Shown: positions 43,014-51,917, numbered from the stretch's first letter. The stretch: 64,000 nt of DNA from Bacteroidales bacterium (GCA_017537965.1 JAFYJV010000009.1:1-64000); one strand, 5' to 3'. A program made the numbers and translations. Notes: generated from the letters alone by a model not told the origin.

Positions 43014-44828
43014 ATGCAGAGTATCAGAAATATAGCTATTATTGCCCACGTTGACCACGGCAAGACAACCTTGGTGGATCGCATCCTCTACCAATCCAAG
43101 CTTTTCAAGGAGTCGGATGAAGCCCCTGGGCAACTCATCCTCGACAACAACGATCTGGAGCGCGAACGTGGCATCACTATCCTCTCCAAAAACGTCTCAG
43201 TGCGTTACAAGGATGTGAAGATCAACATCATCGACACCCCTGGCCATGCCGATTTCGGAGGCGAGGTGGAACGTGTGCTGAACATGGCCGACGGCGTTCT
43301 CCTTTTGGTGGATGCGTTCGAAGGCCCCATGCCTCAGACGCGTTTCGTGCTGCAAAAGGCCATCGAGCTCGGACTGAAGCCCATCGTCGTCATCAACAAG
43401 GTTGACAAGCCCAACTGTCGTCCCGACGAGGTGCAGGAAGCAGTGTTCGACTTGATGTTCAACCTTGGCGCCACCGAAGACCAGCTGGACTTCCCCACCG
43501 TTTATGGTTCCTCCAAGCAAGGCTGGATGTCAGACGATCCCAACAACATAACTAGCGACGTCTCCTACCTGCTGGATACCATCATCGACACCATCCCTGA
43601 AGCCAAATACGAGGAAGGCACGCCCCAGATGCTGATCACCTCGTTGGATTACAGCTCCTATGTTGGCCGCATCGCCGTAGGCCGTCTGAAGAGAGGCACC
43701 CTGCAAGCTGGCATGAACGTGTCATTGGTAAAACACGACGGTAGCGTGGTCAAGTCAACCATCAAAGAGTTATACACCTTTGAGGGACTGGGCAAGGAAC
43801 GCACCAAGAAACCCATCCCGGCTGGCGACATCGTGGCATTAATGGGCTTGGAAGATTTCGAGATTGGCGATACTGTGGCCGACTACGAGAACCCCGAAGC
43901 GTTGCCACCTATCAAAGTTGACGAGCCCACCATGAGTATGCTCTTCACCATCAACAACTCCCCCTTCTTCGGACGAGAGGGCAAGTACGTCACTTCACGC
44001 CATCTCCGCGAACGTCTTTACAAAGAAACTGAGAAGAACCTCGCTCTGAAGGTGGAGGACACCGACTCTCCCGATTCGCTGATGGTTTATGGCCGCGGCA
44101 TCCTTCATCTCAGCATCCTTGTCGAGACCATGCGCCGCGAGGGCTACGAATTCCAACTTGGACAGCCCAAGGTCATCATCAAATACATCGACGATGTGAA
44201 GTGCGAACCCATTGAATGCCTCACAGTACTTGTCCCGGAAGATTTCGCAGGACGTGTCATTGAACAAGTGAGTGCCCGCAAGGGCGAGATGACCCAGATG
44301 GAGCCCAAGGGCGACCGCATGTGCCTTGACTTCGACATCCCTTCAAGAGGCCTCATCGGTCTCCGCAACATCCTGCTCACCGCCACCGAGGGCGAAGCCA
44401 TCATCTCGCACCGTTTCAAGGACTATGAGCCCTGGAAGGGTGAGATGCCATCACGCAACACCGGTGCGTTGATCTCCATGGAGACTGGACAAGCCATTCC
44501 ATACGCCATTTGGAAACTCCAGGACAGAGGTGTCTTTTTCGTCAACCCGAACGAGGACGTGTATGCAGGCCAAGTCATCGGCGAGAACACCCGTTCCAAC
44601 GACATCGTCATCAACGTCAACAAGACCAAGCATCTTACCAATGTGCGTGCTTCCGGATCCGACGAAGCCATCCGTCTGATTCCTCCTGTACGCTTCTCCC
44701 TCGAAGAATACATGGAATACATCCGCGACGACGAATACCTCGAAGTCACCCCGAAGAGCCTTCGCTTGCGCAAGATCATCCTCGACGAGCTGGAACGCAA
44801 ACGGGCAAACAGAAACAATGAAAATTAA
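43014..44828 (+). CDS. typA: Ribosome-binding GTPase TypA/BipA
   Basis: TypA is an EF-G-like GTPase that helps 50S assembly, mostly under stress and cold. The 604-residue chain has the G1 motif AHVDHGKTT at about residues 10-18, the RGITI switch near 51, DTPGHADF at about 72, NKVDKP at about 126, followed by domain II, the EF-G-like domain V and the BipA-specific C-terminal domain. The gene is the first of a likely operon with a lipoprotein gene 19 bp later and gcvP. Confidence 0.96.
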   Translation: MQSIRNIAIIAHVDHGKTTLVDRILYQSKLFKESDEAPGQLILDNNDLERERGITILSKNVSVRYKDVKINIIDTPGHADFGGEVERVLNMADGVLLLVDAFEGPMPQTRFVLQKAIELGLKPIVVINKVDKPNCRPDEVQEAVFDLMFNLGATEDQLDFPTVYGSSKQGWMSDDPNNITSDVSYLLDTIIDTIPEAKYEEGTPQMLITSLDYSSYVGRIAVGRLKRGTLQAGMNVSLVKHDGSVVKSTIKELYTFEGLGKERTKKPIPAGDIVALMGLEDFEIGDTVADYENPEALPPIKVDEPTMSMLFTINNSPFFGREGKYVTSRHLRERLYKETEKNLALKVEDTDSPDSLMVYGRGILHLSILVETMRREGYEFQLGQPKVIIKYIDDVKCEPIECLTVLVPEDFAGRVIEQVSARKGEMTQMEPKGDRMCLDFDIPSRGLIGLRNILLTATEGEAIISHRFKDYEPWKGEMPSRNTGALISMETGQAIPYAIWKLQDRGVFFVNPNEDVYAGQVIGENTRSNDIVINVNKTKHLTNVRASGSDEAIRLIPPVRFSLEEYMEYIRDDEYLEVTPKSLRLRKIILDELERKRANRNNEN

Positions 44829-44847
44829 TAATATAGAATTTAAAATT

Positions 44848-45450
44848 ATGAGAAAGATCGTTAGAATTATTGCCATTGTGATGCTGACAGCATCCTTCAC
44901 GGCTTGCGAAGAGTTGGCCCAACTTGCCAACCAAGCCGCACAAGTCATCAACCTGAAAAACTGCATCTTTGACGTCAATGGCATCAGCCAAATCAACATG
45001 TTGGGCATTGACCTCAGCAAAGGCATGAACAAGAACAACTTGAATGCCACCCAGTTGTTGAACGTGACCACCTCACTGCTGAACAGACAGCTTCCCGTCT
45101 CCTTCAACGTCAACATCGACGTTGACAACCCGAACAGTATCGCCGCTTCCTTGGGCAAGATGGACTACATCATCGCCTTGAACAACAAGGAGATTATCAG
45201 CAGCACTTTCACGCAAGGCTTCAGCATCCCAGCCAACTCACAGGGCAAGATCTCCATCCCAATCAGCACCGACTTGTTTCAGCTGTTCAGTGGCGAGACT
45301 GCGGATGCCATCTTGAACCTCGCCTTCAAACTGGCAGGCGCACAAAGCGACCCTGTCAACCTGGGAGTCAAGGTGAAGCCCTACATCAAGGTAAACAACC
45401 AATCCTTAGCTTATCCAGATTTCATTACAATTAATAAGGTATTACAATGA
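44848..45450 (+). CDS. Lipoprotein with WHy/LEA-2-like domain
   Basis: A lipoprotein signal ends at TASFTAC with Cys at residue 20. The remaining 180 residues resemble the WHy (water-stress, LEA type 2) fold: one domain of Ig-like strands around LLNRQLPVSFNVNIDVDNPN and the closing VNLGVKVKPYIKV. Such domains occur in plant desiccation proteins and bacterial envelope proteins. The ATG at 44848 starts the signal peptide; an earlier in-frame ATG at 44818 overlaps typA. The stop overlaps the gcvP start (ATGA), so the two are coupled, though no functional link is known. Confidence 0.8.
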   Translation: MRKIVRIIAIVMLTASFTACEELAQLANQAAQVINLKNCIFDVNGISQINMLGIDLSKGMNKNNLNATQLLNVTTSLLNRQLPVSFNVNIDVDNPNSIAASLGKMDYIIALNNKEIISSTFTQGFSIPANSQGKISIPISTDLFQLFSGETADAILNLAFKLAGAQSDPVNLGVKVKPYIKVNNQSLAYPDFITINKVLQ

Positions 45451-48302
45451 TTAAAGACAATTTCATCAAGCGCCATAACGGCCCCACCGCATCGGATGCA
45501 GAGAAGATGCTCAAGGTCATCGGCGTTGCATCGCAAGAACAACTTGTTGACGAGATTATCGCTCCTGAAATCCGTCTTCCCAAGCCGCTCAACATCGGTG
45601 AAGGCATGAATGAATACGAAGTCATCAGCCATCTCAAGGCTTTGGGCGCCAAAAACAAGCAGTTCCGCACCTACATCGGCTTGGGTTACTACAACACCAT
45701 CACCCCAGGCGTCATCACTCGTAACATCCTTGAGAATCCCGGGTGGTACACTTCCTATACGCCTTATCAAGCCGAAGTGTCGCAAGGCCGTCTCGAAGCC
45801 CTGCTGAACTTCCAGACTGTCATCAGCGATCTTACCGCCATGCCATTGGCCAATGCATCCCTTTTGGACGAAGGCACTGCTGCCGCAGAGGCCATGTTGA
45901 TGTTCTGGCACAGCCGTAGCCGTGCACAAGTAAAGGCTGGCGTGCATAAGTTCTTCGTCGCCAACGACGTGTTCCCGCAAAGCATCGAAGTCATCAAGAC
46001 TCGCGCCCACTTCCAAGGCATCGAGGTCGTGGTGGACGACATCGACAAGTTCGATTGCAGCGAAGAATACTTCGGCATCCTGCTCCAGTGCCCCGGTCAG
46101 TTCGGCGAGATCGTTGACAACCGCGCCAAAGTCGCAGCATGGAAAGAGAAAGGTATGCAAGTGGCCGTTGCGGCCGACCTGCTCAGCCTCACCCTCATCA
46201 CCCCTCCAGGTGAGTGGGGCGCCGACGTGGTGCTTGGCTCCAACCAGCGTTTCGGTCTGCCGATGGGATTCGGCGGTCCACACGCAGGCTACTTCGCTAC
46301 CACAGAAGCTTATAAGCGCGACATGCCCGGTCGTATCATCGGCATCTCCAAAGATGCCCTTGGCAACCCTGCCTACCGTCTGGCTCTCCAGACTCGCGAG
46401 CAGCATATCAAACGCGAGAAAGCGACGTCCAATATCTGCACCGCTCAGGCACTGCTGGCCATCATGTCGGGCTTCTACGCCATCTACCATGGCCCCGATG
46501 GCTTGATTGAAATCGCCCACCATATCAACTGCCTCGCCGGCAAGCTGACCTCCGAACTGGCCAAACTCGGCGTGAAGCAGCTCAACAAATACTTCTTCGA
46601 CACGCTGTTGTTCGAACTGCCCGAAGGCGCCTGCACCTGCAAGATCAAGGAAACCGCCGAGAAACACGGCATGAACTTCCGCATCATCGACAAGCAGCAC
46701 TTCGGCATCAGCCTTGACGAGACTACCGCTCGCGAAGACATCAACGAGATCGGACAAGTCGTCGCCGAAGCCCTCGGCAAACAGCATGAGGAACTGGTTT
46801 GCGACCCGAACTGCCAGAAGTTCAGCGGCATCCCGACTGAGATGCAACGTACCTCAAAGTTCCTCCAAGCCCCGCTGTTCTTCAAGTACCGCAGCGAGAC
46901 CGACATGATGCGTTACATGAAGAAATTGGAGAACCGCGACCTCAGCCTCAATCGTTGCATGATCCCGTTGGGTTCCTGCACCATGAAGCTGAACCCCGCC
47001 ACCTCGATGTACGCCCTCAGCTGGCCTGAGTTCGGCAACATCCACCCCTTCGTCCCCGCCGACCAAGTGGAAGGCTATCTCGAACTCATCAACGAGATGG
47101 AGAAAGACCTCTGCGAGATCACAGGCTTCAAGGGCATGAGCTTCATGCCTAACTCGGGTGCCAGCGGCGAATATGCCGGTCTGCTCACCATCCGCCGTTA
47201 CCAAGAGGCAAACGGTCAGGGTCACCGCAATATCTGCCTGATCCCTGCTTCAGCCCACGGCACCAACCCAGCTTCCGCCGCCATGGCTGGTATGCAAGTG
47301 GTGGTGGTAGCCTGTGACGAGCACGGCAACATCAACCTCGAAGATGCCAAGGCAAAAGCCGAGCAATATAAGGACAACCTAGCGGCTTTCATGGTCACCT
47401 ATCCTTCTACTCACGGTATCTATGAGGACGGCATCCGCACCCTCGTGAAGATCGTCCACGACAACGGCGGACAAGTCTATATGGACGGCGCCAACATGAA
47501 CGCTCAAGTCGGCCTGACCAGCCCCGGTTACATCGGTGCCGATGTCTGTCACCTCAACCTCCACAAGACCTTCGCCATCCCGCACGGTGGCGGCGGTCCC
47601 GGCGTTGGCCCCATCGGTGTAGCCGAACACCTGAAGCCTTATCTACCTTCACACATCCTGTTCAAAACGGGCGGCGAAAAACAAGAAGGCGCTGTATCAG
47701 CGGCTCCGTTTGGCAGTGCTCAGATCCTCACCATCACCTACTGCTACATCAAGATGCTGGGTGGAGAGGGCCTGAAGCAAGCTACCATGGGCGCTATCAT
47801 GAACGCCAACTACTTGAAGGAACGTCTGAAGGACTACTACCCGATCCTTTATACCGGCAACCACGGACACGTGGCACACGAGATGATTCTCGACATCAAT
47901 GGCATCAACAAGACTGTTGGTGTGGCCGCCATCGACATCGCCAAGCGTCTGATGGACTTCGGTTTCCACGCTCCTACTGTGGCCTTCCCAGTGCACGAAA
48001 CATTGATGGTAGAACCCACGGAGAGCGAGCCGATTGCCGAGTTGGATCGCTTCGTCGAAGCCATGATCAAGATCCGTGAGGAGATCAAGGACATCGAGGA
48101 AGGCCGCGCCCCGCAAGGCGACAACATCATCTCTCATGCGCCTTACACTGCCGAGATGCTGATGGCCAACGAGTGGAACTTCCCGTTCACCCGCGAAGAG
48201 GCCGGCTTCCCGATGAAGAGCGATGTCCAGGACAAGTATTTCCCACATGTCACCCGCATCGACGACGCCTACGGCGACAGGAATTTGGTTTGCAAAATCT
48301 AA
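45447..48302 (+). CDS. gcvP: Glycine dehydrogenase (decarboxylating), P protein
   Basis: This PLP enzyme is the decarboxylating component of the glycine cleavage system. The 951-residue single-chain form has two homologous halves; the PLP lysine lies at about residue 707 in HLNLHKTFAIPHGGGGPG. Other family blocks include NASLLDEGTAAAEAM and SCTMKLNPA. GcvT, GcvH and Lpd genes are not in the window. Coupling with the preceding lipoprotein gene is by a 4-bp overlap. No glycine riboswitch is visible, as the gene lacks its own leader. Confidence 0.96.
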   Translation: MIKDNFIKRHNGPTASDAEKMLKVIGVASQEQLVDEIIAPEIRLPKPLNIGEGMNEYEVISHLKALGAKNKQFRTYIGLGYYNTITPGVITRNILENPGWYTSYTPYQAEVSQGRLEALLNFQTVISDLTAMPLANASLLDEGTAAAEAMLMFWHSRSRAQVKAGVHKFFVANDVFPQSIEVIKTRAHFQGIEVVVDDIDKFDCSEEYFGILLQCPGQFGEIVDNRAKVAAWKEKGMQVAVAADLLSLTLITPPGEWGADVVLGSNQRFGLPMGFGGPHAGYFATTEAYKRDMPGRIIGISKDALGNPAYRLALQTREQHIKREKATSNICTAQALLAIMSGFYAIYHGPDGLIEIAHHINCLAGKLTSELAKLGVKQLNKYFFDTLLFELPEGACTCKIKETAEKHGMNFRIIDKQHFGISLDETTAREDINEIGQVVAEALGKQHEELVCDPNCQKFSGIPTEMQRTSKFLQAPLFFKYRSETDMMRYMKKLENRDLSLNRCMIPLGSCTMKLNPATSMYALSWPEFGNIHPFVPADQVEGYLELINEMEKDLCEITGFKGMSFMPNSGASGEYAGLLTIRRYQEANGQGHRNICLIPASAHGTNPASAAMAGMQVVVVACDEHGNINLEDAKAKAEQYKDNLAAFMVTYPSTHGIYEDGIRTLVKIVHDNGGQVYMDGANMNAQVGLTSPGYIGADVCHLNLHKTFAIPHGGGGPGVGPIGVAEHLKPYLPSHILFKTGGEKQEGAVSAAPFGSAQILTITYCYIKMLGGEGLKQATMGAIMNANYLKERLKDYYPILYTGNHGHVAHEMILDINGINKTVGVAAIDIAKRLMDFGFHAPTVAFPVHETLMVEPTESEPIAELDRFVEAMIKIREEIKDIEEGRAPQGDNIISHAPYTAEMLMANEWNFPFTREEAGFPMKSDVQDKYFPHVTRIDDAYGDRNLVCKI

Positions 48303-48312
48303 ATTGAACATG

Positions 48313-48340
48313 GTAGAGACGGTGCATGCACCGTCTCTAC
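48313..48340. repeat. Perfect 28-bp palindrome
   Basis: The 14-base arm GTAGAGACGGTGCA is followed at once by its complement. It stands 10 bp after the gcvP stop. I recall similar GTAGAGAC-type palindromes scattered through cyanobacterial and Bacteroidota genomes. No T-run follows, so it is not a typical terminator. Confidence 0.85.
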
Positions 48341-48357
48341 ATTAAATAAATACAAAA

Positions 48358-48918
48358 ATGAAGAGAATATTCCTGTTTTTCGTTTGCTTGGCTTGCTTAG
48401 CCGCCTGCAACAACCAACCCAAGATCCAAGAGATTGCTGTCGGCGATTTCAACAAGAAAGCGCCTGAACTTCTTGATCAAGCCATCACCATCAAAGGTGT
48501 CGCCAATCACATCTGCCACAATAGTTTCCGCAAATTGTTCGTCGGAAGCCTTGACAGCGACGAGATGGTCACAGTGATGGCGGGTGAAAACATGAAGGAC
48601 TTCGACCTTGACATGGAAGGCAAGAACGTCGTCGTGGAAGGCATCGTGAAGATCGCCAACACCATCGACAACGCCTATCTTGATGAATGGGAAAAAGAAA
48701 TCATGGAAAACGGTGAAATGGAAGGCGAACACACCTGTGCCACCGAGCAAAAGGCCGAAGACGCAGCTGTTGGACAGGCAGAAGCCTCCGACACCATCGT
48801 TCCAGAGAACCCACAGCTGGCACGTATCAAGGCCTATCGTCAAAAGATTGAGGAAAACGGCGGCAACCCGCTGGTATTCTACAACATTGTCGGCACCTCA
48901 GTGAAGGTCGTCGAATGA
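48358..48918 (+). CDS. Lipoprotein of unknown function with OB-like domain
   Basis: The signal ends at LAACN with the lipid Cys at residue 17. Residues 25-105 look like a small OB-type barrel (QAITIKGVANHIC, KLFVGSLDSDEMVTVMAG, KNVVVEGIV), and the pair of Cys/His residues in NHICHN may bind metal. An acidic helical tail follows. Similar lipoproteins are found in other Bacteroidota but I know no function. It follows gcvP and the palindrome, and converges on the S4 gene. Confidence 0.8.
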   Translation: MKRIFLFFVCLACLAACNNQPKIQEIAVGDFNKKAPELLDQAITIKGVANHICHNSFRKLFVGSLDSDEMVTVMAGENMKDFDLDMEGKNVVVEGIVKIANTIDNAYLDEWEKEIMENGEMEGEHTCATEQKAEDAAVGQAEASDTIVPENPQLARIKAYRQKIEENGGNPLVFYNIVGTSVKVVE

Positions 48919-48920
48919 TT

Positions 48921-48950
48921 AAGGAGGGAGGTGTCATTCCTCCCCTCCTT
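48921..48950. other. Hairpin between converging genes
   Basis: An 11-bp stem with one bulged C (AAGGAGGGAGG against CCTCCCCTCCTT) spans the 3' ends of both genes and overlaps the S4 stop codon. There is no T-run, so a terminator role is uncertain. Confidence 0.4.
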
Positions 48951-49176
48951 CTACCTCGATCTCGTAGTTTTGGAAGAAGATCACCTCTCCGGGGGTGATC
49001 TTCGCTCTTTTACGGAGTTCCACTTCGCCGTTGCGCAGCACCATGCCCGCAACGACCGCGTCTTGAGCCTCACTCCCCGACTCCACCACACCTGTGGCTT
49101 TCAGCAGGGCAATCAGTGGGATGAACTCATCACCCTCGCGAAGCGTAAATATGATTCTATTTAGTTTCTGTACCAT
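48934..49176 (-). CDS. S4-domain RNA-binding protein
   Basis: The 80-residue product is almost only an S4 domain: ALLKATGVVESGSEAQDAVVAGMVLRNG (split in the middle) followed by the basic RKRAKITPGEVIFF. Such small proteins (YbcJ or YaaA type) bind structured RNA, often rRNA. The region ahead of the ATG is a purine-rich tract like those before the starts at 36257 and 55285. It lies downstream of rpsA behind a terminator-like hairpin. Confidence 0.88.
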   Translation of the reverse strand: MVQKLNRIIFTLREGDEFIPLIALLKATGVVESGSEAQDAVVAGMVLRNGEVELRKRAKITPGEVIFFQNYEIEVEGGEE

Positions 49177-49215
49177 CTTTTAACTTCTGACTTCTGTCTC
49201 CTATCTTCTAAAAAG

Positions 49216-49243
49216 AAAAGCCGTCCTGGACAGGGCGGCTTTT
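49216..49243 (-). terminator. Terminator of rpsA
   Basis: A 13-bp stem with one G-T pair (49216-49228 with 49231-49243), 2-base loop, followed on the minus strand by CTTTTTAG. It lies 18 bp after the stop of the second rpsA part. Confidence 0.8.
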
Positions 49244-49261
49244 CATGGTTTTCAAGCAAGA

Positions 49262-49993
49262 TTACTCTGCTTGGGGTTCATCCTTGGCAGCAGCTTCCTG
49301 CTTCTCAAGGTTCTCCTTCAGACCGGCGAGGACTTCGAGGTCACCGAGGGTGCTGTGCTCGATATTCTCGTTGATCTGTTTGACAGCGCGCTTAGCCTGC
49401 TTGGCAGCCTTGTCGGCAGCGTTGTCGGCAGCAGCCTTGGCAGCGGCTTCCTTCTCTTCATAGAGCTTGGAATGGGCAAGGATGATCTTCTTGCTTTCCT
49501 TGGAGAATTCAATCACCTTGAAGTCGAGGGTTTCATCGACTTTGGCAGTGGTGCCGTCTTCCTTCTTCAGGTAACGGTTCGGGCAGAAGCCTTCCACGCC
49601 GTAAGGCAGGGAGACGACAACGCCCTTGTCAGCAGCGCTGATGATCGTGCCTTGGTGGACAGAACCCACGGTAAACACGGTCTCGAACACTTCCCAAGGA
49701 TTCTCTTCAAGCTGTTTGTGGCCGAGGCTGAGGCGACGGTTCTCTTCGTCCACGTCGAGGACGACGACGTCGATGCTCTCTCCAACCTTAGTGAATTCAG
49801 CCGGATGCTTGATCTTCTTCGACCAGCTGAGGTCGCTGATGTGGATGAGGCCGTCAACGCCTTCTTCCAGTTCGACAAAGATGCCGAAGTTGGTGAAGTT
49901 ACGGACGGTAGCAGTGTGCTTGGAGCCGATCGGGTAACGATCCTTGATGTTAGCCCACGGATCCGGGATGAGCTGCTTCATGCCGAGAGACAT
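49262..49993 (-). CDS. rpsA: 30S ribosomal protein S1, C-terminal part (after in-frame TAG)
   Basis: The frame continues that of the first part with no shift; only TAG, CGC and AAG separate them from this ATG. The 243 residues start with the last strand of S1 domain 4 (MSLGMKQL), then hold S1 domain 5 (TVRNFTNFGIFVELEEGVDG), domain 6 (GTIISAADKGVVVSLPYGVEG) and an Ala/Lys/Glu-rich tail. A separate protein starting here would carry an orphan strand. Restart on this ATG right after the stop is possible. I regard it as one rpsA gene interrupted by a point change or sequencing error. Confidence 0.85.
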   Translation of the reverse strand: MSLGMKQLIPDPWANIKDRYPIGSKHTATVRNFTNFGIFVELEEGVDGLIHISDLSWSKKIKHPAEFTKVGESIDVVVLDVDEENRRLSLGHKQLEENPWEVFETVFTVGSVHQGTIISAADKGVVVSLPYGVEGFCPNRYLKKEDGTTAKVDETLDFKVIEFSKESKKIILAHSKLYEEKEAAAKAAADNAADKAAKQAKRAVKQINENIEHSTLGDLEVLAGLKENLEKQEAAAKDEPQAE

Positions 49994-49999
49994 CTTGCG

Positions 50000-50002
50000 C
50001 TA
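50000..50002 (-). other. rpsA: In-frame amber codon inside rpsA
   Basis: The minus strand reads GAC CGT GAA TAG CGC AAG ATG. Homologous S1 proteins have an E-E-R-K-M run here as I recall, so TAG would be one base away from GAG. TAG also ends several intact genes in the window, so it is not a sense codon in this genome. Confidence 0.9.
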
Positions 50003-51181
50003 TTCACGGTCGAGAGTGAGCACCTTGGCTTCCACCTCGTCACCGACTTTCAGGAAGTCGTGAGCTGTACGGAGGTGCTGTGACCATGACATTTCAGAGA
50101 CGTGGATGAGGCCTTCAACGCCAGGAGCGATCTCGATGAACGCACCGTAGTCGGCGATGACAACGACCTTACCCTTGACAATGTCACCCACCTTGAGGTT
50201 CGGGTCAAGAGCATCCCACGGATGAGGAGTGAGTTGCTTGAGACCGAGGGCGATACGTTTCTTGTTGTCGTCAAAGTCGAGGATAACGACCTTGATCTTT
50301 TCATCCAACTTGACGATCTCTTCGGGATGGTTGATACGTCCCCAAGAGAGGTCGGTGATGTGGATGAGACCGTCAACGCCGCCGAGGTCGATGAAGACTC
50401 CATAGGAAGTGATGTTCTTGACAACGCCTTCGAGGACCTGACCCTTTTCGAGCTTGCTGATGATCTCAGCCTTCTGGGCTTCAAGCTCGTCTTCGATGAG
50501 TGCTTTGTGAGAGACCACCACGTTCTTGTATTCCTGGTTGATCTTCACGACCTTGAATTCCATCACGCTGTCAACAAACACGTCATAGTCGCGGATAGGC
50601 TTGACATCGATTTGCGATCCGGGAAGGAAGGAGTCGATGCCGAACACGTCCACGATGAGACCGCCCTTGGTGCGGCTCTTGACGTAACCGTTGACGACTT
50701 CGCCACTTTCGTAGGCTGCGTTGACGCGATCCCATGACTTGAGGATGCGGGCCTTCTTGTGGGAGAGGACGAGTTGTCCGTTGGAGCCTTCTTGGCTTTC
50801 CACATAGACTTCGACCTTGTCGCCCACGGCGAGGTTCGGGTTGGTACGGAATTCAGCGATTGGAATAACACCATCAGATTTGAAGCCGATGTTGACAACC
50901 ACTTCGCGATCAGTCTTGGCAACCACAGTGCCTTCGATGACCTCATGGTCGGCGACTTGGTTCATGGTAGCGACATACTTGTCTTCGAGCTTAGCGCGCT
51001 CGTCGGCTGAGTAGTTGTCGAATTTCTTGTGTGAGGAAGTCCAATCGAAATCTTCGGCCGGAACCGGTTTCTGTTTCGGTGCCTTGGGAGCCTTTGCTAC
51101 GGGAGCTTGTTCAACTGGAGTTTCAACGACCGTTTCTTCTGCTGGCATGGCCTCGTTGATGATGTTTTCGTTTTCTGCCAT
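50000..51181 (-). CDS. rpsA: 30S ribosomal protein S1, N-terminal part (before in-frame TAG)
   Basis: S1 unfolds mRNA on the 30S subunit; it matters especially in Bacteroidota, which rarely use Shine-Dalgarno sites. This 393-residue part has an acidic N-terminal extension, S1 domains 1-3 and most of domain 4 (GKVVVIADYGAFIEIAPGVEG). It stops at TAG just before the last strand of domain 4. The ATG at 51181 (MAENENI) is preferred, as the longer frame reaches into the leader. The promoter at 51311 gives a leader of about 120 bases. Neither part would be a natural domain set alone. Confidence 0.88.
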   Translation of the reverse strand: MAENENIINEAMPAEETVVETPVEQAPVAKAPKAPKQKPVPAEDFDWTSSHKKFDNYSADERAKLEDKYVATMNQVADHEVIEGTVVAKTDREVVVNIGFKSDGVIPIAEFRTNPNLAVGDKVEVYVESQEGSNGQLVLSHKKARILKSWDRVNAAYESGEVVNGYVKSRTKGGLIVDVFGIDSFLPGSQIDVKPIRDYDVFVDSVMEFKVVKINQEYKNVVVSHKALIEDELEAQKAEIISKLEKGQVLEGVVKNITSYGVFIDLGGVDGLIHITDLSWGRINHPEEIVKLDEKIKVVILDFDDNKKRIALGLKQLTPHPWDALDPNLKVGDIVKGKVVVIADYGAFIEIAPGVEGLIHVSEMSWSQHLRTAHDFLKVGDEVEAKVLTLDRE

Positions 51182-51310
51182 TTTGTTGTTTTGTTTTTTA
51201 CTTGTACCCGTCTGGATGCCGGACAATCCACACGAGGAGGTTTGACTAATTGTTATCGACTTGATCTTCTGGCTTTTCTACCATTCCGACTTAAAGAGCA
51301 AATCGGGCTG

Positions 51311-51318
51311 CAAAGGTA
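51311..51318 (-). promoter_or_regulatory. -7 box of rpsA
   Basis: CAAAGGTA on the plus strand reads TACCTTTG on the minus strand. The transcript would have an untranslated leader of about 120 bases, long for this window and suited to autoregulation by S1, although no structure is proven. Confidence 0.6.
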
Positions 51319-51385
51319 GGATTTTTTTTGCAACCATGCTCATTTTTGAATTACTTTTTTTGCTTAAAAAAATTCCACCAAACTA

Positions 51386-51415
51386 TTGACAATTGAAAAA
51401 TATTTACTATTTTTG
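51386..51415 (+). promoter_or_regulatory. Promoter of DUF5618-like copy 2
   Basis: TTG (51386-51388), exactly 19 bp, and TATTTTTG (51408-51415). The -7 box and following CAG belong to the block shared with copy 1. Confidence 0.72.
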
Positions 51416-51433
51416 CAGAAATTTTGATACGTA

Positions 51434-51455
51434 TTCAAAAAATAAACAAAAACAT
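51434..51455 (+). repeat. Leader block identical to 11509-11530
   Basis: The 22-bp AT-rich block starts TTCAAAAAATAAAC and ends AAAAACAT. It is the same in both DUF5618-like leaders; the intervening 15-16 bases differ. Confidence 0.85.
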
Positions 51456-51459
51456 TATC

Positions 51460-51513
51460 ATGACTCTAAATTCTAAAATACGAATTCTAAATTCTTTGCC
51501 ATGCGAGACTTAA
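51460..51513 (+). CDS. Possible 17-codon leader ORF overlapping the next start
   Basis: An ATG four bases after the shared leader block opens a frame of 17 codons. Its TAA (51511-51513) lies inside the first codons of DUF5618-like copy 2, in a different frame. Copy 1 has no such frame at this place, since its leader is shorter. It could be chance in an AT-rich repeat tract. Confidence 0.2.
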   Translation: MTLNSKIRILNSLPCET

Positions 51514-51917
51514 TGATAGAAACCGTGTCGGATCCTGTTTCTGAAGCCCGACGCTATGTGGCGAACGCCAAAGAACTGTTGGACGAAAAAGGTCAACTCG
51601 ACTATGAGACTAAACTCTATTTGGATCGAAAGTATGTCAAGATGGCAGGCAATACCCTTTGGAACGGGGTGCTGCTCATTCTCGAAGAGGTGTTTCACCT
51701 CAAAAGCAAGGATCGTCCTCATCCGGATATCATCGACTATAAGGATGCCATCAACAAACGTGACGGCAAACTCTTACGATTAGTCATCGTAGCTTACGAA
51801 ACGATCCATATCTCCATGGGATACGATGGAATCCCTGCCAAAGAAACTTGCCAAGCTGGTTTCCGAATAGCCAACGACATCATCGACCGTTGTGCAACGA
51901 TGCTAGTCGGAAAATGA
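51501..51917 (+). CDS. DUF5618-like protein, copy 2
   Basis: The 138-residue product is a clear paralogue of that at 11538-11978: both begin M-x-DLMIE, then share PVSEARRYVANA, DRKYVxMAGNTLWNGVLL and a closing NDIIDRC or EIIDRC segment. It is helical, soluble and without signal peptide. The function is unknown. An AT-rich tract with repeated AATTCTAAATTCT units sits between the shared leader and the ATG. No gene follows on the same strand; a weak hairpin around 51960-51987 may end transcription. Confidence 0.85.
   Translation: MRDLMIETVSDPVSEARRYVANAKELLDEKGQLDYETKLYLDRKYVKMAGNTLWNGVLLILEEVFHLKSKDRPHPDIIDYKDAINKRDGKLLRLVIVAYETIHISMGYDGIPAKETCQAGFRIANDIIDRCATMLVGK

Larger units (their letters stand above)
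51182..51500. other. Divergent regulatory region between rpsA and DUF5618-like copy 2
   Basis: This 319-bp stretch without a long gene holds the rpsA leader and -7 box (51311-51318), the opposing promoter (51386-51415), the leader blocks shared with 11478-11530, and an AT-rich tract with repeated AATTCTAAATTCT units (51467-51495) just before the start codon. No RNA gene is recognised. Confidence 0.7.

Noticed and set aside
45411-46847. 478-codon minus-strand frame
   Set aside because: It is antisense to gcvP, whose protein is well conserved.
49262-51181. Reassigned TAG codon (alternative genetic code)
   Set aside because: TAG is the proper stop of at least five intact genes in the window, with no conserved coding beyond them.
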